The notes: generated from the sequence alone by a model not told the origin. A stretch of DNA of 14,307 nt from Methanobacteriota archaeon (GCA_030597775.1 JAUVRF010000010.1:1-14307), one strand, 5' to 3'; positions 6,005-14,005 are shown, counted from the first letter of the stretch. A program made the numbers and translations.

Positions 6005-8521
6005 ATGAGCGATAAGGTGCGACCGAAGGGTTCCCGTATGAGGGCGGCGAAACCGCTGGCCATACAGTTCGGGATAACCCTGGCGATCATGTTGATGCTC
6101 TTCGGGTCCCTGCTTCTACCCGCGACCCGTATCGGCTCCCAGGACACTCCGCTGTCCGAGGAGTTCGCATCCGAGAGACAATCCACGACCTACACCCCGT
6201 TCGTGAACGACCGATTCGTGTTCTACTGGTCACCCATCGATGGTACCTATGAGCAGGAGGACGAGGAGGACGACTACGGATGGGGGATGCGTAACAACAA
6301 CGGGCAACGTAACAACGATGCCATGGTTGGCGTCAACCGTTACGGCGACTCACCCATGTCGGATATGGGAGTCATCGCCCTCTCCAGCTATGACTGGGAC
6401 AACAAGGTGGACATCATCCTCAGGGATGGCTTCATCTTCACCGATGCCTTCATGGCCGACTATCCCTTCAACGTGATCGACTACGGCCTTATACTAGTGT
6501 ACAATGGTGTGGACCTCACCAAGACCGAGACCTGCGAATGGCCCATCGACCTGGATTGCGATGGCAACAACGATTACGACCAGACGGTCACCGGCAGGAA
6601 GTACTACCAGGTCGACCTGAACATGAACGTTCCCATGAACGAGGTCAAGATCCAGCTGCCCACGGAGATGAGCGAGGTCAAGTCCGTGGCCAAGATGGAC
6701 CGCAACAACGGCGACAACATCGAGTACCTCATGAAGGCCGGTCCCGGCCAAGAGGGTTACGAGGTCGTCGACGCCGCTCGAGGTCCTGGAGAGATGACCA
6801 TCCGTGCCGAGCCCACCTGGGGCGCTGGCACCTGTATCAGGATCAGCTTCCATCACACCACCTTTGTATGCTGTGAGCAGAACGAGTACAGGACCATCAC
6901 GGGCTACCCCGACAAGACCCCCTTCTCGCCCCACCTGAAGCGTGTGTTCGATTACGAGCTCTGGAGCACCGGCGACAACGTGCTCAGCCCCTCCGGCGGC
7001 CCGTCCCGATACGAGGGTGAGATGCTCTACACCACCCGCGACCTGCGCCTGTGGGGTGGCACCGTGGAGACCATCTCCACCGGTCGCACCATGGTCCTGA
7101 AGAGCACCGTGGCCGAGGCTTGGATCGACAAGAACGGCAACGGCATCCCTGATGTCGAGGACGATTGCGACGGCAACTACGTCATCGGCGAGGGCTGGGT
7201 CGGCGGCAACGGTGGCGGGGACGACTGCGAGGTCGCCCACGGCATCGACAACGCCTGGTTCGCCAACGAGCTCTCCGCGGACGCCGTGTGGTCATTCTAC
7301 GGTGACGAGTTCTTCGGCTTCATCCATCGTGACATGATGATCGCCTCGTACGACGAGGACAACGAGATCGAGATCATCGACATGTCCGACGGCGACGACA
7401 CCATGAAGATCACCCTGGGAGCATGGGAGAACTTCATGTGGGTCTCCTCTTTCGTCCAGGACACCTACTGTGGCAACGACGACGCCGGGGACAACTACGA
7501 GTTACAGTCCTACGGCCTACTGCGCTACACCGACTGGAGCGATCCCGTCGCCGCACAAGAGGCCATGAACAGCCCCATCATCCAGCGCGCCATCGACTCG
7601 GGCAACTTCGAGTCCGACTGGGTGCTGGTCAAGTCCAAGCACCCCGTGACCATCTACGGCGGTATCTGGGACAACAACTGGCACATGCAGATCTACGGAC
7701 CCCGTGGCAGTCAGTACTACATCCCCTACGCCTACGGGATAACCATCACCGGCCTCGAGAAGGAGGCCCACGTGAACATCGACTTCCAGGATACCACCGA
7801 AAAGGACACCCGCGTCACCATCGGCCCTGGAGAGCAGTGGACCTTCACCTCCATGGATGCATGCCCCTTCTCGAACAACTACGTCGGTGAGATCGAGTGG
7901 GCGGAGATCACCTCTGACCACCCCATCCGCATCGAGCTGTGGAAGGCCAACGACGACAACGCCTTCGACAACACCCAGATCACCTCGTTCATGCAGGACT
8001 TCGACTACTACCCTGCCGACGAGTCGTGGCAGGTGGCGATCCACCATCGCGCGATGGTCTACATCGTTGCCCTTGAGCCCGACACCCGGGTGGGTTGGAC
8101 GGGCACTTGGATCAACGCCAAGCCCATGGAGTGCACCCTCGACCAGTACCAGGTGTACCGCATCGTCATGGACTCCGACGAGGACTACGACGGTGACTGC
8201 AACGACGACACCGAGGCTGACAACGAGGATGAGCTCGAGGGTAACATCCAAATGATCTACATCAGCGCGGACAAGAACGTCCTCGTTGAGGTCCGTTACG
8301 GACGTGATTACTCGTGCGAACCCCAGGACATGGACCTGGCGATAAGCATCAATCCGACTATCCAGCGTGCGTCGATGGAGTACCCCTACTTCATCCCGCT
8401 GCTGATCTCGACCTTAATGGTCGCTGACCTGGCCCTGGTTGGCACCGGCCGCCGCGGAATCGCGGGGGTTCTGGGGCTGGTACATAGGAAGTACCCCATG
8501 CCGAAGAAGCTCGGCAAGTGA
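6005..8521 (+). CDS. Large acidic membrane-anchored surface protein A (838 aa)
   Basis: Exported protein of unknown family. A basic N-terminus is followed by a hydrophobic segment (about 18-41) that is a signal peptide or anchor. The ectodomain is very acidic and aromatic. One transmembrane helix lies near 795-814, and a short basic tail (ending MPKKLGK) would be cytoplasmic. Near 64-75 it has the motif TPFVNDRFVFYW, shared with the next gene. DKNGNGIPDVEDDCDGN (375-391) resembles a thrombospondin-3/dockerin calcium loop, and DLDCDGNNDYD (182-192) is similar. Beta-rich units contain KSKHPVTIYGGIW (543-555), TSDHPIRIELW (636-646) and SADKNVLVEVRYG (754-766). This pattern reminds me of IgGFc-binding-protein-like domains, but that is weak. 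I find no NxS/T glycosylation sequon. ATG 6005 is preferred; TTG 5978 and ATG 6038 are alternatives. Codon use resembles neighbouring genes. Confidence 0.85.
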   Translation: MSDKVRPKGSRMRAAKPLAIQFGITLAIMLMLFGSLLLPATRIGSQDTPLSEEFASERQSTTYTPFVNDRFVFYWSPIDGTYEQEDEEDDYGWGMRNNNGQRNNDAMVGVNRYGDSPMSDMGVIALSSYDWDNKVDIILRDGFIFTDAFMADYPFNVIDYGLILVYNGVDLTKTETCEWPIDLDCDGNNDYDQTVTGRKYYQVDLNMNVPMNEVKIQLPTEMSEVKSVAKMDRNNGDNIEYLMKAGPGQEGYEVVDAARGPGEMTIRAEPTWGAGTCIRISFHHTTFVCCEQNEYRTITGYPDKTPFSPHLKRVFDYELWSTGDNVLSPSGGPSRYEGEMLYTTRDLRLWGGTVETISTGRTMVLKSTVAEAWIDKNGNGIPDVEDDCDGNYVIGEGWVGGNGGGDDCEVAHGIDNAWFANELSADAVWSFYGDEFFGFIHRDMMIASYDEDNEIEIIDMSDGDDTMKITLGAWENFMWVSSFVQDTYCGNDDAGDNYELQSYGLLRYTDWSDPVAAQEAMNSPIIQRAIDSGNFESDWVLVKSKHPVTIYGGIWDNNWHMQIYGPRGSQYYIPYAYGITITGLEKEAHVNIDFQDTTEKDTRVTIGPGEQWTFTSMDACPFSNNYVGEIEWAEITSDHPIRIELWKANDDNAFDNTQITSFMQDFDYYPADESWQVAIHHRAMVYIVALEPDTRVGWTGTWINAKPMECTLDQYQVYRIVMDSDEDYDGDCNDDTEADNEDELEGNIQMIYISADKNVLVEVRYGRDYSCEPQDMDLAISINPTIQRASMEYPYFIPLLISTLMVADLALVGTGRRGIAGVLGLVHRKYPMPKKLGK

Positions 8522-8540
8522 ACCGCTAACTAACCCGATC

Positions 8541-8558
8541 TATGGCAAGGCTGCCATA
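8541..8558 (+). other. Perfect hairpin between surface genes A and B
   Basis: TATGGCA (8541-8547) and TGCCATA (8552-8558) form a seven-base perfect stem with a four-base loop (AGGC). It lies 19 bases after the stop of gene A and 5 bases before the ribosome site of gene B. No T-run follows, so a processing, stability or partial attenuation role fits better than full termination. Confidence 0.55.
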
Positions 8559-8563
8559 ACCAA

Positions 8564-8570
8564 GAGGAGG
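8564..8570 (+). promoter_or_regulatory. Ribosome binding site fixing the GTG start of surface gene B
   Basis: GAGGAGG lies eight bases before the GTG at 8579 and supports that unusual start codon. Confidence 0.7.
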
Positions 8571-8578
8571 AAAAGCCA

Positions 8579-10498
8579 GTGTCAGGAATAAAGAAGATAA
8601 TCCCGACGGTCATGCTGTTCGTAGCTGTCCTAGGGATATTCTTCCTACCAGTGTCTTCGGTGCTGTTGCACGACACGCCCATGAACACCGCGCTGGAGGA
8701 CGCCATCCGCGCCTCCACGGAGAAGGACGAGGAGCACGATCTCAGCTCGACGGACATCACCCCGTTCACGAACCGGGAGTACGTGTTCTACGTGCCGCCT
8801 GCATACATGATCGAGATGACCAACTTCAACTATCTCGACGATTGCTGGTACTGGAACGGGAACGATGACAACTACGCGAGCATCGCTGGAAGTGGTCCCC
8901 GCAACAACGAGATGTACACTCCCATCGCCAACTGCTCCACCATCATGATCTCCGTCTACGAGCGGGATGCCAACGTGAGGGTCGAGTGGATGAACGCCAC
9001 CGCCATCAAGGCGAACTTCGACGAGTACAGCGGGTGGCGTGTGGAGAGCGGTTCCAAGGTCATATGGGCCAGCGAGATCCCCCTCACCATCGACCCGAAC
9101 ATCACCCTTGCCACCACCTGGGAGTACGACATCGAAGAGTTCGATATCCTGGAGATACCCATAATCGCCTGGGAGATCGCTCCCGGCTGGCACATACTCT
9201 CCGGCACCGTTCGAATAACCTCCGACGTCCCCATCTCAGTGATGCACCACAAGCTCAAGCCCGGAGCCGCGACCGAGAACCCCGACGACCATTGGGCCAA
9301 CGCCTGGTGGAACGGCCTGTTCGCCGGCTACGGCAAGAAGCTCATGGTCCGGGTAGCTGGTGACCTGTGGATCTCCGCCCTGGAGGCCCAGACCAAGGTC
9401 ACCGTGAAGGACCTGTCCGACAGGGACGACAGCGCCGAGTTCACCCTGAACCGCTTCGAGGGGTGGTCCTACGACCGCAACCCCATCCTGCAGCAGCAGG
9501 GGTTCGACGACGACATTGTGCTCATCAGCGCTGACCATCCGGTGAGCATCGTGGGCGGTATACAGAGCAAGCACGCGTTCACACAGGTCTACGGCAGGAA
9601 CGGCAAGGACTACCTGTTCCCCTGCTTCAGCAAGGTGATGGTATACTCCCCCGAAGGCGCCCACATCATCCTGGACGATCGGTCCGGCAACCAGGGCTCG
9701 TTCGAGGGAGACATCCCCGCCGGCGAGTTCCAGATGTACGACTTCCGCGTGCTGTACAAGCTGCGCTGCTACCCTTCCTTCGAGTGGGCCCGCCTCCGGG
9801 CCTCGTCACCCGTGATGGTGTACACCATAAGTGACAACCCCTGGACCCTGGACGAGAGATATTACGGGACCATGGCGGGCGAGGACTACCTGACCACCTA
9901 CCGGGAGACGACCATCTACTTCCAGGAGGGCATCTGGCCCCATCCCGCCGACACCGAGTTCAAAGTGCCGATCCAGAGCAGGGCGTACGTCACCGTTCAG
10001 AACCTAGGTCACCAGAACAAGGTGAAGATCGACTTCTCCGAGTTGAGCCTTCCCCTTACTGTCGACCTTCCCGCTTACAGCTCCATGACCATGGAGCTTT
10101 CGGAGAACAGTTACGAATACATCGACCTCGAGGGACAGTACCAACGTGAGACCGAGGCCTTCTGGTCCAACCGGAACCACCCCTTCGTCTACCGCATCGT
10201 GGTGGACAACAACAAGAGGGAGGAGATAAAGCTCACTTGGGAACAATTGAAGGGCACCACCCTCACGGTCGAGGCAGAGAAGGATGTGATGGTATTCGTT
10301 GATTACGACCGCGACCACCAGACATACGTGACAGGTATCGACCTGATACCGGGTCTCGAGTCCCCCGCACCCCGGGGCGTTCCCGAGACACAAGGCTTGC
10401 TGGTGGCCATCGGTGGGATCATCGTTGCCATAGACGTCCTCTTCGTCATGGGAGGACACAGACCCCTCCTCGACCAGCTGAGGAAATGGAGGAACTGA
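8579..10498 (+). CDS. Membrane-anchored surface protein B (639 aa), paralog of A
   Basis: Exported protein starting at GTG 8579. A signal or anchor helix lies near 5-29, a long ectodomain follows, one transmembrane helix lies near 604-626 and a basic cytoplasmic tail ends in LRKWRN. It is related to protein A: DITPFTNREYVFYVPP (59-74) matches TPFVNDRFVFYW. LISADHPVSIVGGIQ (315-329), followed by TQVYGRNGKDYLFP, aligns with the A unit VKSKHPVTIYGGIW followed by MQIYGPRGSQYYIP. Related units occur at TSDVPISVMHH (214-224), ASSPVMVYTISDN (408-420) and AEKDVMVFVDYDRDH (566-580). It is less acidic than A, lacks the NGNG calcium-type loop and has three NxS/T sequons (N118, N139, N174). The C-terminal spacer ESPAPRGVPE (594-603) precedes the helix. 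It is probably co-transcribed with A and the gene at 10559. Binding, S-layer or adhesion roles are all possible. Confidence 0.85.
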   Translation: MSGIKKIIPTVMLFVAVLGIFFLPVSSVLLHDTPMNTALEDAIRASTEKDEEHDLSSTDITPFTNREYVFYVPPAYMIEMTNFNYLDDCWYWNGNDDNYASIAGSGPRNNEMYTPIANCSTIMISVYERDANVRVEWMNATAIKANFDEYSGWRVESGSKVIWASEIPLTIDPNITLATTWEYDIEEFDILEIPIIAWEIAPGWHILSGTVRITSDVPISVMHHKLKPGAATENPDDHWANAWWNGLFAGYGKKLMVRVAGDLWISALEAQTKVTVKDLSDRDDSAEFTLNRFEGWSYDRNPILQQQGFDDDIVLISADHPVSIVGGIQSKHAFTQVYGRNGKDYLFPCFSKVMVYSPEGAHIILDDRSGNQGSFEGDIPAGEFQMYDFRVLYKLRCYPSFEWARLRASSPVMVYTISDNPWTLDERYYGTMAGEDYLTTYRETTIYFQEGIWPHPADTEFKVPIQSRAYVTVQNLGHQNKVKIDFSELSLPLTVDLPAYSSMTMELSENSYEYIDLEGQYQRETEAFWSNRNHPFVYRIVVDNNKREEIKLTWEQLKGTTLTVEAEKDVMVFVDYDRDHQTYVTGIDLIPGLESPAPRGVPETQGLLVAIGGIIVAIDVLFVMGGHRPLLDQLRKWRN

Positions 10499-10499
10499 C

Positions 10500-10515
10500 C
10501 GGGACACCCGTCCCG
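10500..10515 (+). other. Perfect hairpin after surface gene B
   Basis: CGGGAC (10500-10505) and GTCCCG (10510-10515) pair perfectly across a four-base loop (ACCC), starting two bases after the stop of gene B. It mirrors the hairpin after gene A in size and placement, although the sequences differ. Confidence 0.5.
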
Positions 10516-10545
10516 CATCAGGACCTCAGATAGGAGAGAAACAAA

Positions 10546-10552
10546 GGAGGTG
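10546..10552 (+). promoter_or_regulatory. Ribosome binding site deciding the start at 10559
   Basis: GGAGGTG is a full match to the anti-Shine-Dalgarno region. It lies six bases ahead of the ATG at 10559. The in-frame GTG at 10550 overlaps this site and so cannot be the start. Confidence 0.75.
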
Positions 10553-10558
10553 CCCCCA

Positions 10559-11569
10559 ATGGAGGAACCATTGCAGAGTGGCAAGCGGATGCCCGCCAAG
10601 GGCAAACGCGATGCCGCCGAGACAGACCCCCAGCGAACGACCCAAGCGACAGCTCCAGCAGCGCCGCGACCCGCTCCGAAGCCACCGGCCGCGCCCAAGC
10701 CCAAGGCGGCCCCGGGCGTGCCAATGGCGGGGCAGTCCTATGCCCAGCGGCAGGCGGATGCTGCGAGAAGGGCCAAGGCGGAGGCTAGCGCCCAACCAGC
10801 GCCAACGCCCCGTCCCAAACCCAGCTCTCGGCCACCCGCCCCCAAGGCGGCGGAACTGGACATGGACCTTGACGAGGCCTTCGATCTGGGAGACGAGTAC
10901 GAGGACGACCCCGTGGAGGAGGCTCCCGCCCCCGTGACCGCGGACACGCCGTCCAGGATCTATTCCACCCGCCGCGCCCTCGCCGAGCAGGTGAACCAGG
11001 ACGTGGGTCTGGCGCCAGACGAGAGCGATGCAAGCGGCCTCGATGCCATTCGCGACAAGCGGGAGGCATGGAAGAAGACGGTCGCGGCCAAGGAGGATGA
11101 GGGCAAGAGCCCTTACATCACCCGGTGGGCCAAGGCCTCCTTCTTCCCGATGCTGTACTTCATAGTCTCGCTCTCGCTGCTGCGGAAGATAAGGTACGAG
11201 TATTCCGATTACTACGATTATGACTCCCTGTACCTGATGCTAGGGATGCTCGTGGGGTTCATATTCCTGGTGATCGCCACCACCGGCACCATGCTCAGGG
11301 CCAAGCGGGTCAAGAAGCCCATCCAGCTCAAGGGCCGTGCCACCTGGATCGGCGTCATCGTGTTCATCGGGATATCGTTCTACCTGGCCTACTTCGAGGG
11401 CCTTGCATACGCCTGGATGTTCTCCATCGGATTCCTGGCCACGGGACTCATCATAGTCCTCATCGGCTTCTTACTGGAGAAGTCAGGCAAGGGGACGTAC
11501 TGGGTCAAGGACCCATTGGATGGCAGCGATAAGCGCTGGCTCGAGTTCGTACCCGTCGCAGAGGCTTGA
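10559..11569 (+). CDS. Four-helix membrane protein with long disordered N-terminal arm (336 aa)
   Basis: I recognise no family. Residues 1-98 are rich in Pro, Ala, Lys and Arg (for example APAAPRPAPKPPAAPKPKAA), resembling a disordered linker. Residues 99-123 are strongly acidic (DMDLDEAFDLGDEYEDD). About 133-185 is charged and probably helical. Hydrophobic helices follow at about 192-208, 223-246, 261-280 and 284-305, then a tail with WVKDPLDGSDKRWLEF. There is no signal peptide, so the arm is most likely cytoplasmic. The start at ATG 10559 is set by the strong GGAGGTG. It follows the two surface proteins after a hairpin-bearing gap and its stop overlaps or nearly touches the aroC-like gene, so it links the two gene groups on one transcript. 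A scaffold, anchoring or secretion-partner role for the surface proteins is speculation. Confidence 0.8.
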   Translation: MEEPLQSGKRMPAKGKRDAAETDPQRTTQATAPAAPRPAPKPPAAPKPKAAPGVPMAGQSYAQRQADAARRAKAEASAQPAPTPRPKPSSRPPAPKAAELDMDLDEAFDLGDEYEDDPVEEAPAPVTADTPSRIYSTRRALAEQVNQDVGLAPDESDASGLDAIRDKREAWKKTVAAKEDEGKSPYITRWAKASFFPMLYFIVSLSLLRKIRYEYSDYYDYDSLYLMLGMLVGFIFLVIATTGTMLRAKRVKKPIQLKGRATWIGVIVFIGISFYLAYFEGLAYAWMFSIGFLATGLIIVLIGFLLEKSGKGTYWVKDPLDGSDKRWLEFVPVAEA

Positions 11570-11574
11570 TCCCC

Positions 11575-12657
11575 GTGGGAGGCAACACCCTAGGTCACCT
11601 ACTTCAGGTGACCACGTGGGGCGAATCCCACGGAGAATCCATGGGCTGTATCGTCGATGGGGTCCCCGCGGGAACGCGCCCGGACCTCGCGTCCATGAAG
11701 GAGGACCTCAAGCGGGACGTCCCGTACCCGGTGCTCACCCGTCGGGTCGAGGAGAACCGGATGAGGCTCCTCTCCGGAGTCTACAGGGGCAGGACCCTGG
11801 GCACTCCCATCTCGATCATCGTGCGGAACAGCAATGTCGAGAGCGACCGGTACAAGCTCATAGCGATGAAACCCCGACCGGGACATGCGGACCTCACGTA
11901 CCGCATGAAGTACGGCCACTGGGACTGGCGAGGTGGTTCCCGCGCCAGCGGTCGTACCTGGGCACCAATGATCCCGGCAGGTTCCCTCGCAAAGCAGCTG
12001 CTGGACCTCATCGGCATACAGGTCTCGACACGCATCCTCATCCTGGGTGGCGTCGAGGTCGAACCCAAGGGTCCCAACAACCTCCGGACACTGATACAGC
12101 ATCTCGCGAAGGAGGCCGAGAGCACCGGCGACGCCACTGGCGGACTGGTGGAGCTGAGCATATCAGGTCTCCCCGGAGGGATCGGGGCCCCGTGGTTCTG
12201 GCGTTTCCAGGCCGACATCGGCCACGCTATCCTGAACATCCCGGGCATCAAGTCCTACGAGGTGGGCGCCGGTATCGCGGCAGCGGACCTGCGCGCCTCC
12301 GAGTTCAACGACGACCTGACCTGGGGTTCCGACGGGAGCGTCCGTGGACGTACCAACAACGCCGGCGGTGTGCTGGGAGGCATCACCACCGGGGCGCCCT
12401 TCATATGCCGTTTCGCCGTCAAGGCCACGCCCTCCATACTGGTCGCCCAGAGGACGGTGGACCTCAACGGGGGCGAGGTCGAGATGGTGACCGAGGGCCG
12501 CTTCGATGCCAACTTCACTCCCAGGGTACAGGTCCTCGCCGAGGCGTTGGCGGCCCTGGTGAGCGCCGACCACCTGATGATCTCCGGCTTCCTGCCCCAC
12601 GACTCGGTCATTCCATACGAGGAGAGATTGACATACACGAAGGTCGAGGTGGACTAG
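11575..12657 (+). CDS. aroC: Chorismate synthase, divergent signature
   Basis: Chorismate synthase removes phosphate from EPSP to give chorismate using reduced FMN. Counting from GTG 11575, the family frame is clear: TLGHLLQVTTWGESHG with the catalytic His19, RPGHADLTYRMKYGH with His115, SISGLPGGIG, TNNAGGVLGGI (260-270) and GRFD with Asp311. The second signature is altered: RASGRTW replaces the usual RxSxRET, and the preceding KYGHWDWRGGS also departs from the norm. The third signature reads GRFDANFTPR instead of the common GRHDPCxxPR. Length (360 aa) is normal. GTG 11575 has GAGG ten bases ahead; TTG 11566, overlapping the previous stop as TTGA, is the alternative. It is followed without a gap by a PaaK-type ligase. 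It could be the genuine aroC of a divergent lineage or a repurposed paralog. Confidence 0.9.
   Translation: MGGNTLGHLLQVTTWGESHGESMGCIVDGVPAGTRPDLASMKEDLKRDVPYPVLTRRVEENRMRLLSGVYRGRTLGTPISIIVRNSNVESDRYKLIAMKPRPGHADLTYRMKYGHWDWRGGSRASGRTWAPMIPAGSLAKQLLDLIGIQVSTRILILGGVEVEPKGPNNLRTLIQHLAKEAESTGDATGGLVELSISGLPGGIGAPWFWRFQADIGHAILNIPGIKSYEVGAGIAAADLRASEFNDDLTWGSDGSVRGRTNNAGGVLGGITTGAPFICRFAVKATPSILVAQRTVDLNGGEVEMVTEGRFDANFTPRVQVLAEALAALVSADHLMISGFLPHDSVIPYEERLTYTKVEVD
12646..12652 (+). promoter_or_regulatory. Ribosome binding site for the PaaK-type ligase
   Basis: GAGGTGG inside the last codons of aroC. It points to the GTG at 12657, whose first base is the last base of the aroC TAG stop. This implies translational coupling. 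Confidence 0.65.
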
Positions 12658-13985
12658 TGAGCATTCAGTCCTGGGTCCTGCGGACATTCCCTGGCGTGCT
12701 GTCCAGGATCGACTCGCCACGCCGTCAGCTCAAGCAGCTGCGCACCTCCGTGGCCCGCGCCCAGAACAGCGTCTTCTACGGCAAGCGTCTCAAGGAGGCG
12801 GGGGTCACCCCCGGTTCCATCAGGAGTATCGAGGACTTCACCACCCGGGTGCCCGTCACGACCCGGGAGGACCTGCTCGAGCAGGACCCCTACGACCTCC
12901 TGGCCGTCAAGCCAGGCTCGGAGGCCATCCTCTACGGTCAGACCTCCGGGTCCACCGGCAACCCCGTGCCCGTCTGGGCGACCCTCAAGGAGATGCAGGA
13001 CGGCATCGAGCTGGCCCTCGCCCTCCCCGTGTTCCGGAACAACCTCCATCCCTCGGACCGTGTGGCACTGTGCTACCCCTACACTCGAACCCTTGCGGGC
13101 CGATCCGCGGACCTGCTGAACCTAATGGCGGGATGCACTGTCATCCCCATCGGTACCCGCAACAACATGTATCCCCCGGAGATGGCGGCCGCCACCATCA
13201 ACAGGCTGCGACCGACCATCCTGGGGGCGGCGGCGACGGATGCCTTCGCCTACGCCAACATCCTCCGGGACCAGGGCGTCGACCCCAGGAAGCTGGGCAT
13301 TCGCCTGATCGTGTCGGGAGCCGAGCCCTGCCCACCGGCGAGGGCCGAGGCGCTGGGCCGGGTCTACGACGCCAAGGTCCTGTCGCTGCTGGGCCAGAAC
13401 GAGATAGGCTTCCCGGGCATCCCCTGCGAGCTCAACAAGATGCACGTTCCCCAGTTCATGATGTACACCGAACTCATCCATCCAGACGGCTCTCCCGCCC
13501 AGCCCGGGGAGAGGGCCAACACCATCGTCACCCCAACCTTCAAGCGGGCGCAGCCCCTTCTCCGCTACGTGACCGGAGACACCGTGTTGTGGGACGACAA
13601 ACCCTGCGAGTGCGGCCTTCCGCTGCCCACCATGGAGATCCTGGGCAGGGCCCACACCGTGATCTCCACCAACGGGCGCAGCTTCTTCCCCATCGAGCTC
13701 GAGGAGGCGCTGTACAAGGCTGCGAGCCTGGACGGTGTGTGGTACCAGATACGCGTCCGGGAGGACGAGGTGCTGGTGAGGGCAGAGCACCGGGAGACGG
13801 ACCAGTACGACCAGATGGCCTCCAGTATCGAGAGCCAACTGTCGGCCTTCACCGGCAGGAAGGTCCGGGTCGAGATGATCACCCCGGGCACCCTTTACGA
13901 TTACAGGCAGATCCGACCGGGCAAGCCCCTCTCCCGCGTGGTGGACGAGGTGGCTGGCACGGGCGAGGTGGTCGAGGGGATGTGA
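12657..13985 (+). CDS. PaaK-type adenylate-forming ligase (aryl-CoA ligase family)
   Basis: The 442 residues match phenylacetate-CoA ligase (PaaK) length. These enzymes activate a carboxylic acid as its adenylate and usually pass it to CoA. Visible motifs are QTSGSTGNPVPVW (95-107, ATP loop), VSGAEPCPP (219-227), LLGQNEIG (244-251, where YGLSE-like residues normally lie), LLRYVTGD (301-308), CECGLPLPTMEILGR (317-331), NGRSFFPIELEEAL (339-352) and the C-terminal lysine in IRPGKPLSRVVD (Lys423). C257, H263, C317 and C319 might bind a structural metal. The substrate is unknown; GQNE in place of the usual GLSE suggests a divergent pocket. GTG 12657 overlaps the aroC stop by one base and is served by GAGGTGG; the frame is open far upstream, but that part shadows aroC. 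It sits between aroC and a UbiA-type gene, which hints at activation of an aromatic acid made from chorismate. Confidence 0.92.
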   Translation: MSIQSWVLRTFPGVLSRIDSPRRQLKQLRTSVARAQNSVFYGKRLKEAGVTPGSIRSIEDFTTRVPVTTREDLLEQDPYDLLAVKPGSEAILYGQTSGSTGNPVPVWATLKEMQDGIELALALPVFRNNLHPSDRVALCYPYTRTLAGRSADLLNLMAGCTVIPIGTRNNMYPPEMAAATINRLRPTILGAAATDAFAYANILRDQGVDPRKLGIRLIVSGAEPCPPARAEALGRVYDAKVLSLLGQNEIGFPGIPCELNKMHVPQFMMYTELIHPDGSPAQPGERANTIVTPTFKRAQPLLRYVTGDTVLWDDKPCECGLPLPTMEILGRAHTVISTNGRSFFPIELEEALYKAASLDGVWYQIRVREDEVLVRAEHRETDQYDQMASSIESQLSAFTGRKVRVEMITPGTLYDYRQIRPGKPLSRVVDEVAGTGEVVEGM

Positions 13986-13991
13986 GGACCG

Positions 13992-13998
13992 GGAGGTG
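13992..13998 (+). promoter_or_regulatory. Ribosome binding site for the UbiA-type gene
   Basis: GGAGGTG, seven bases ahead of the ATG at 14006. It selects this Met over later in-frame codons. Confidence 0.75.
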
Positions 13999-14005
13999 GA
14001 AAGCT

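Noticed and set aside
7517..8251. 244-codon - strand frame in surface gene A
   Set aside because: A Val/Asp/Gly/His-rich shadow of an Asp-rich coding strand; no start signal or homology.
6005..8521. Surface protein A as a multihaem cytochrome or iron-sulfur partner of the upstream protein
   Set aside because: There are no CxxCH motifs and its few cysteines are scattered; a promoter and terminator separate it from the iron-sulfur operon.
11520..12656. Upstream extension of the PaaK-type ligase frame
   Set aside because: The frame is open through aroC, but the translation there is Arg/Pro/Gly-rich and without homology; ligase similarity starts after GTG 12657, which has its own ribosome site.
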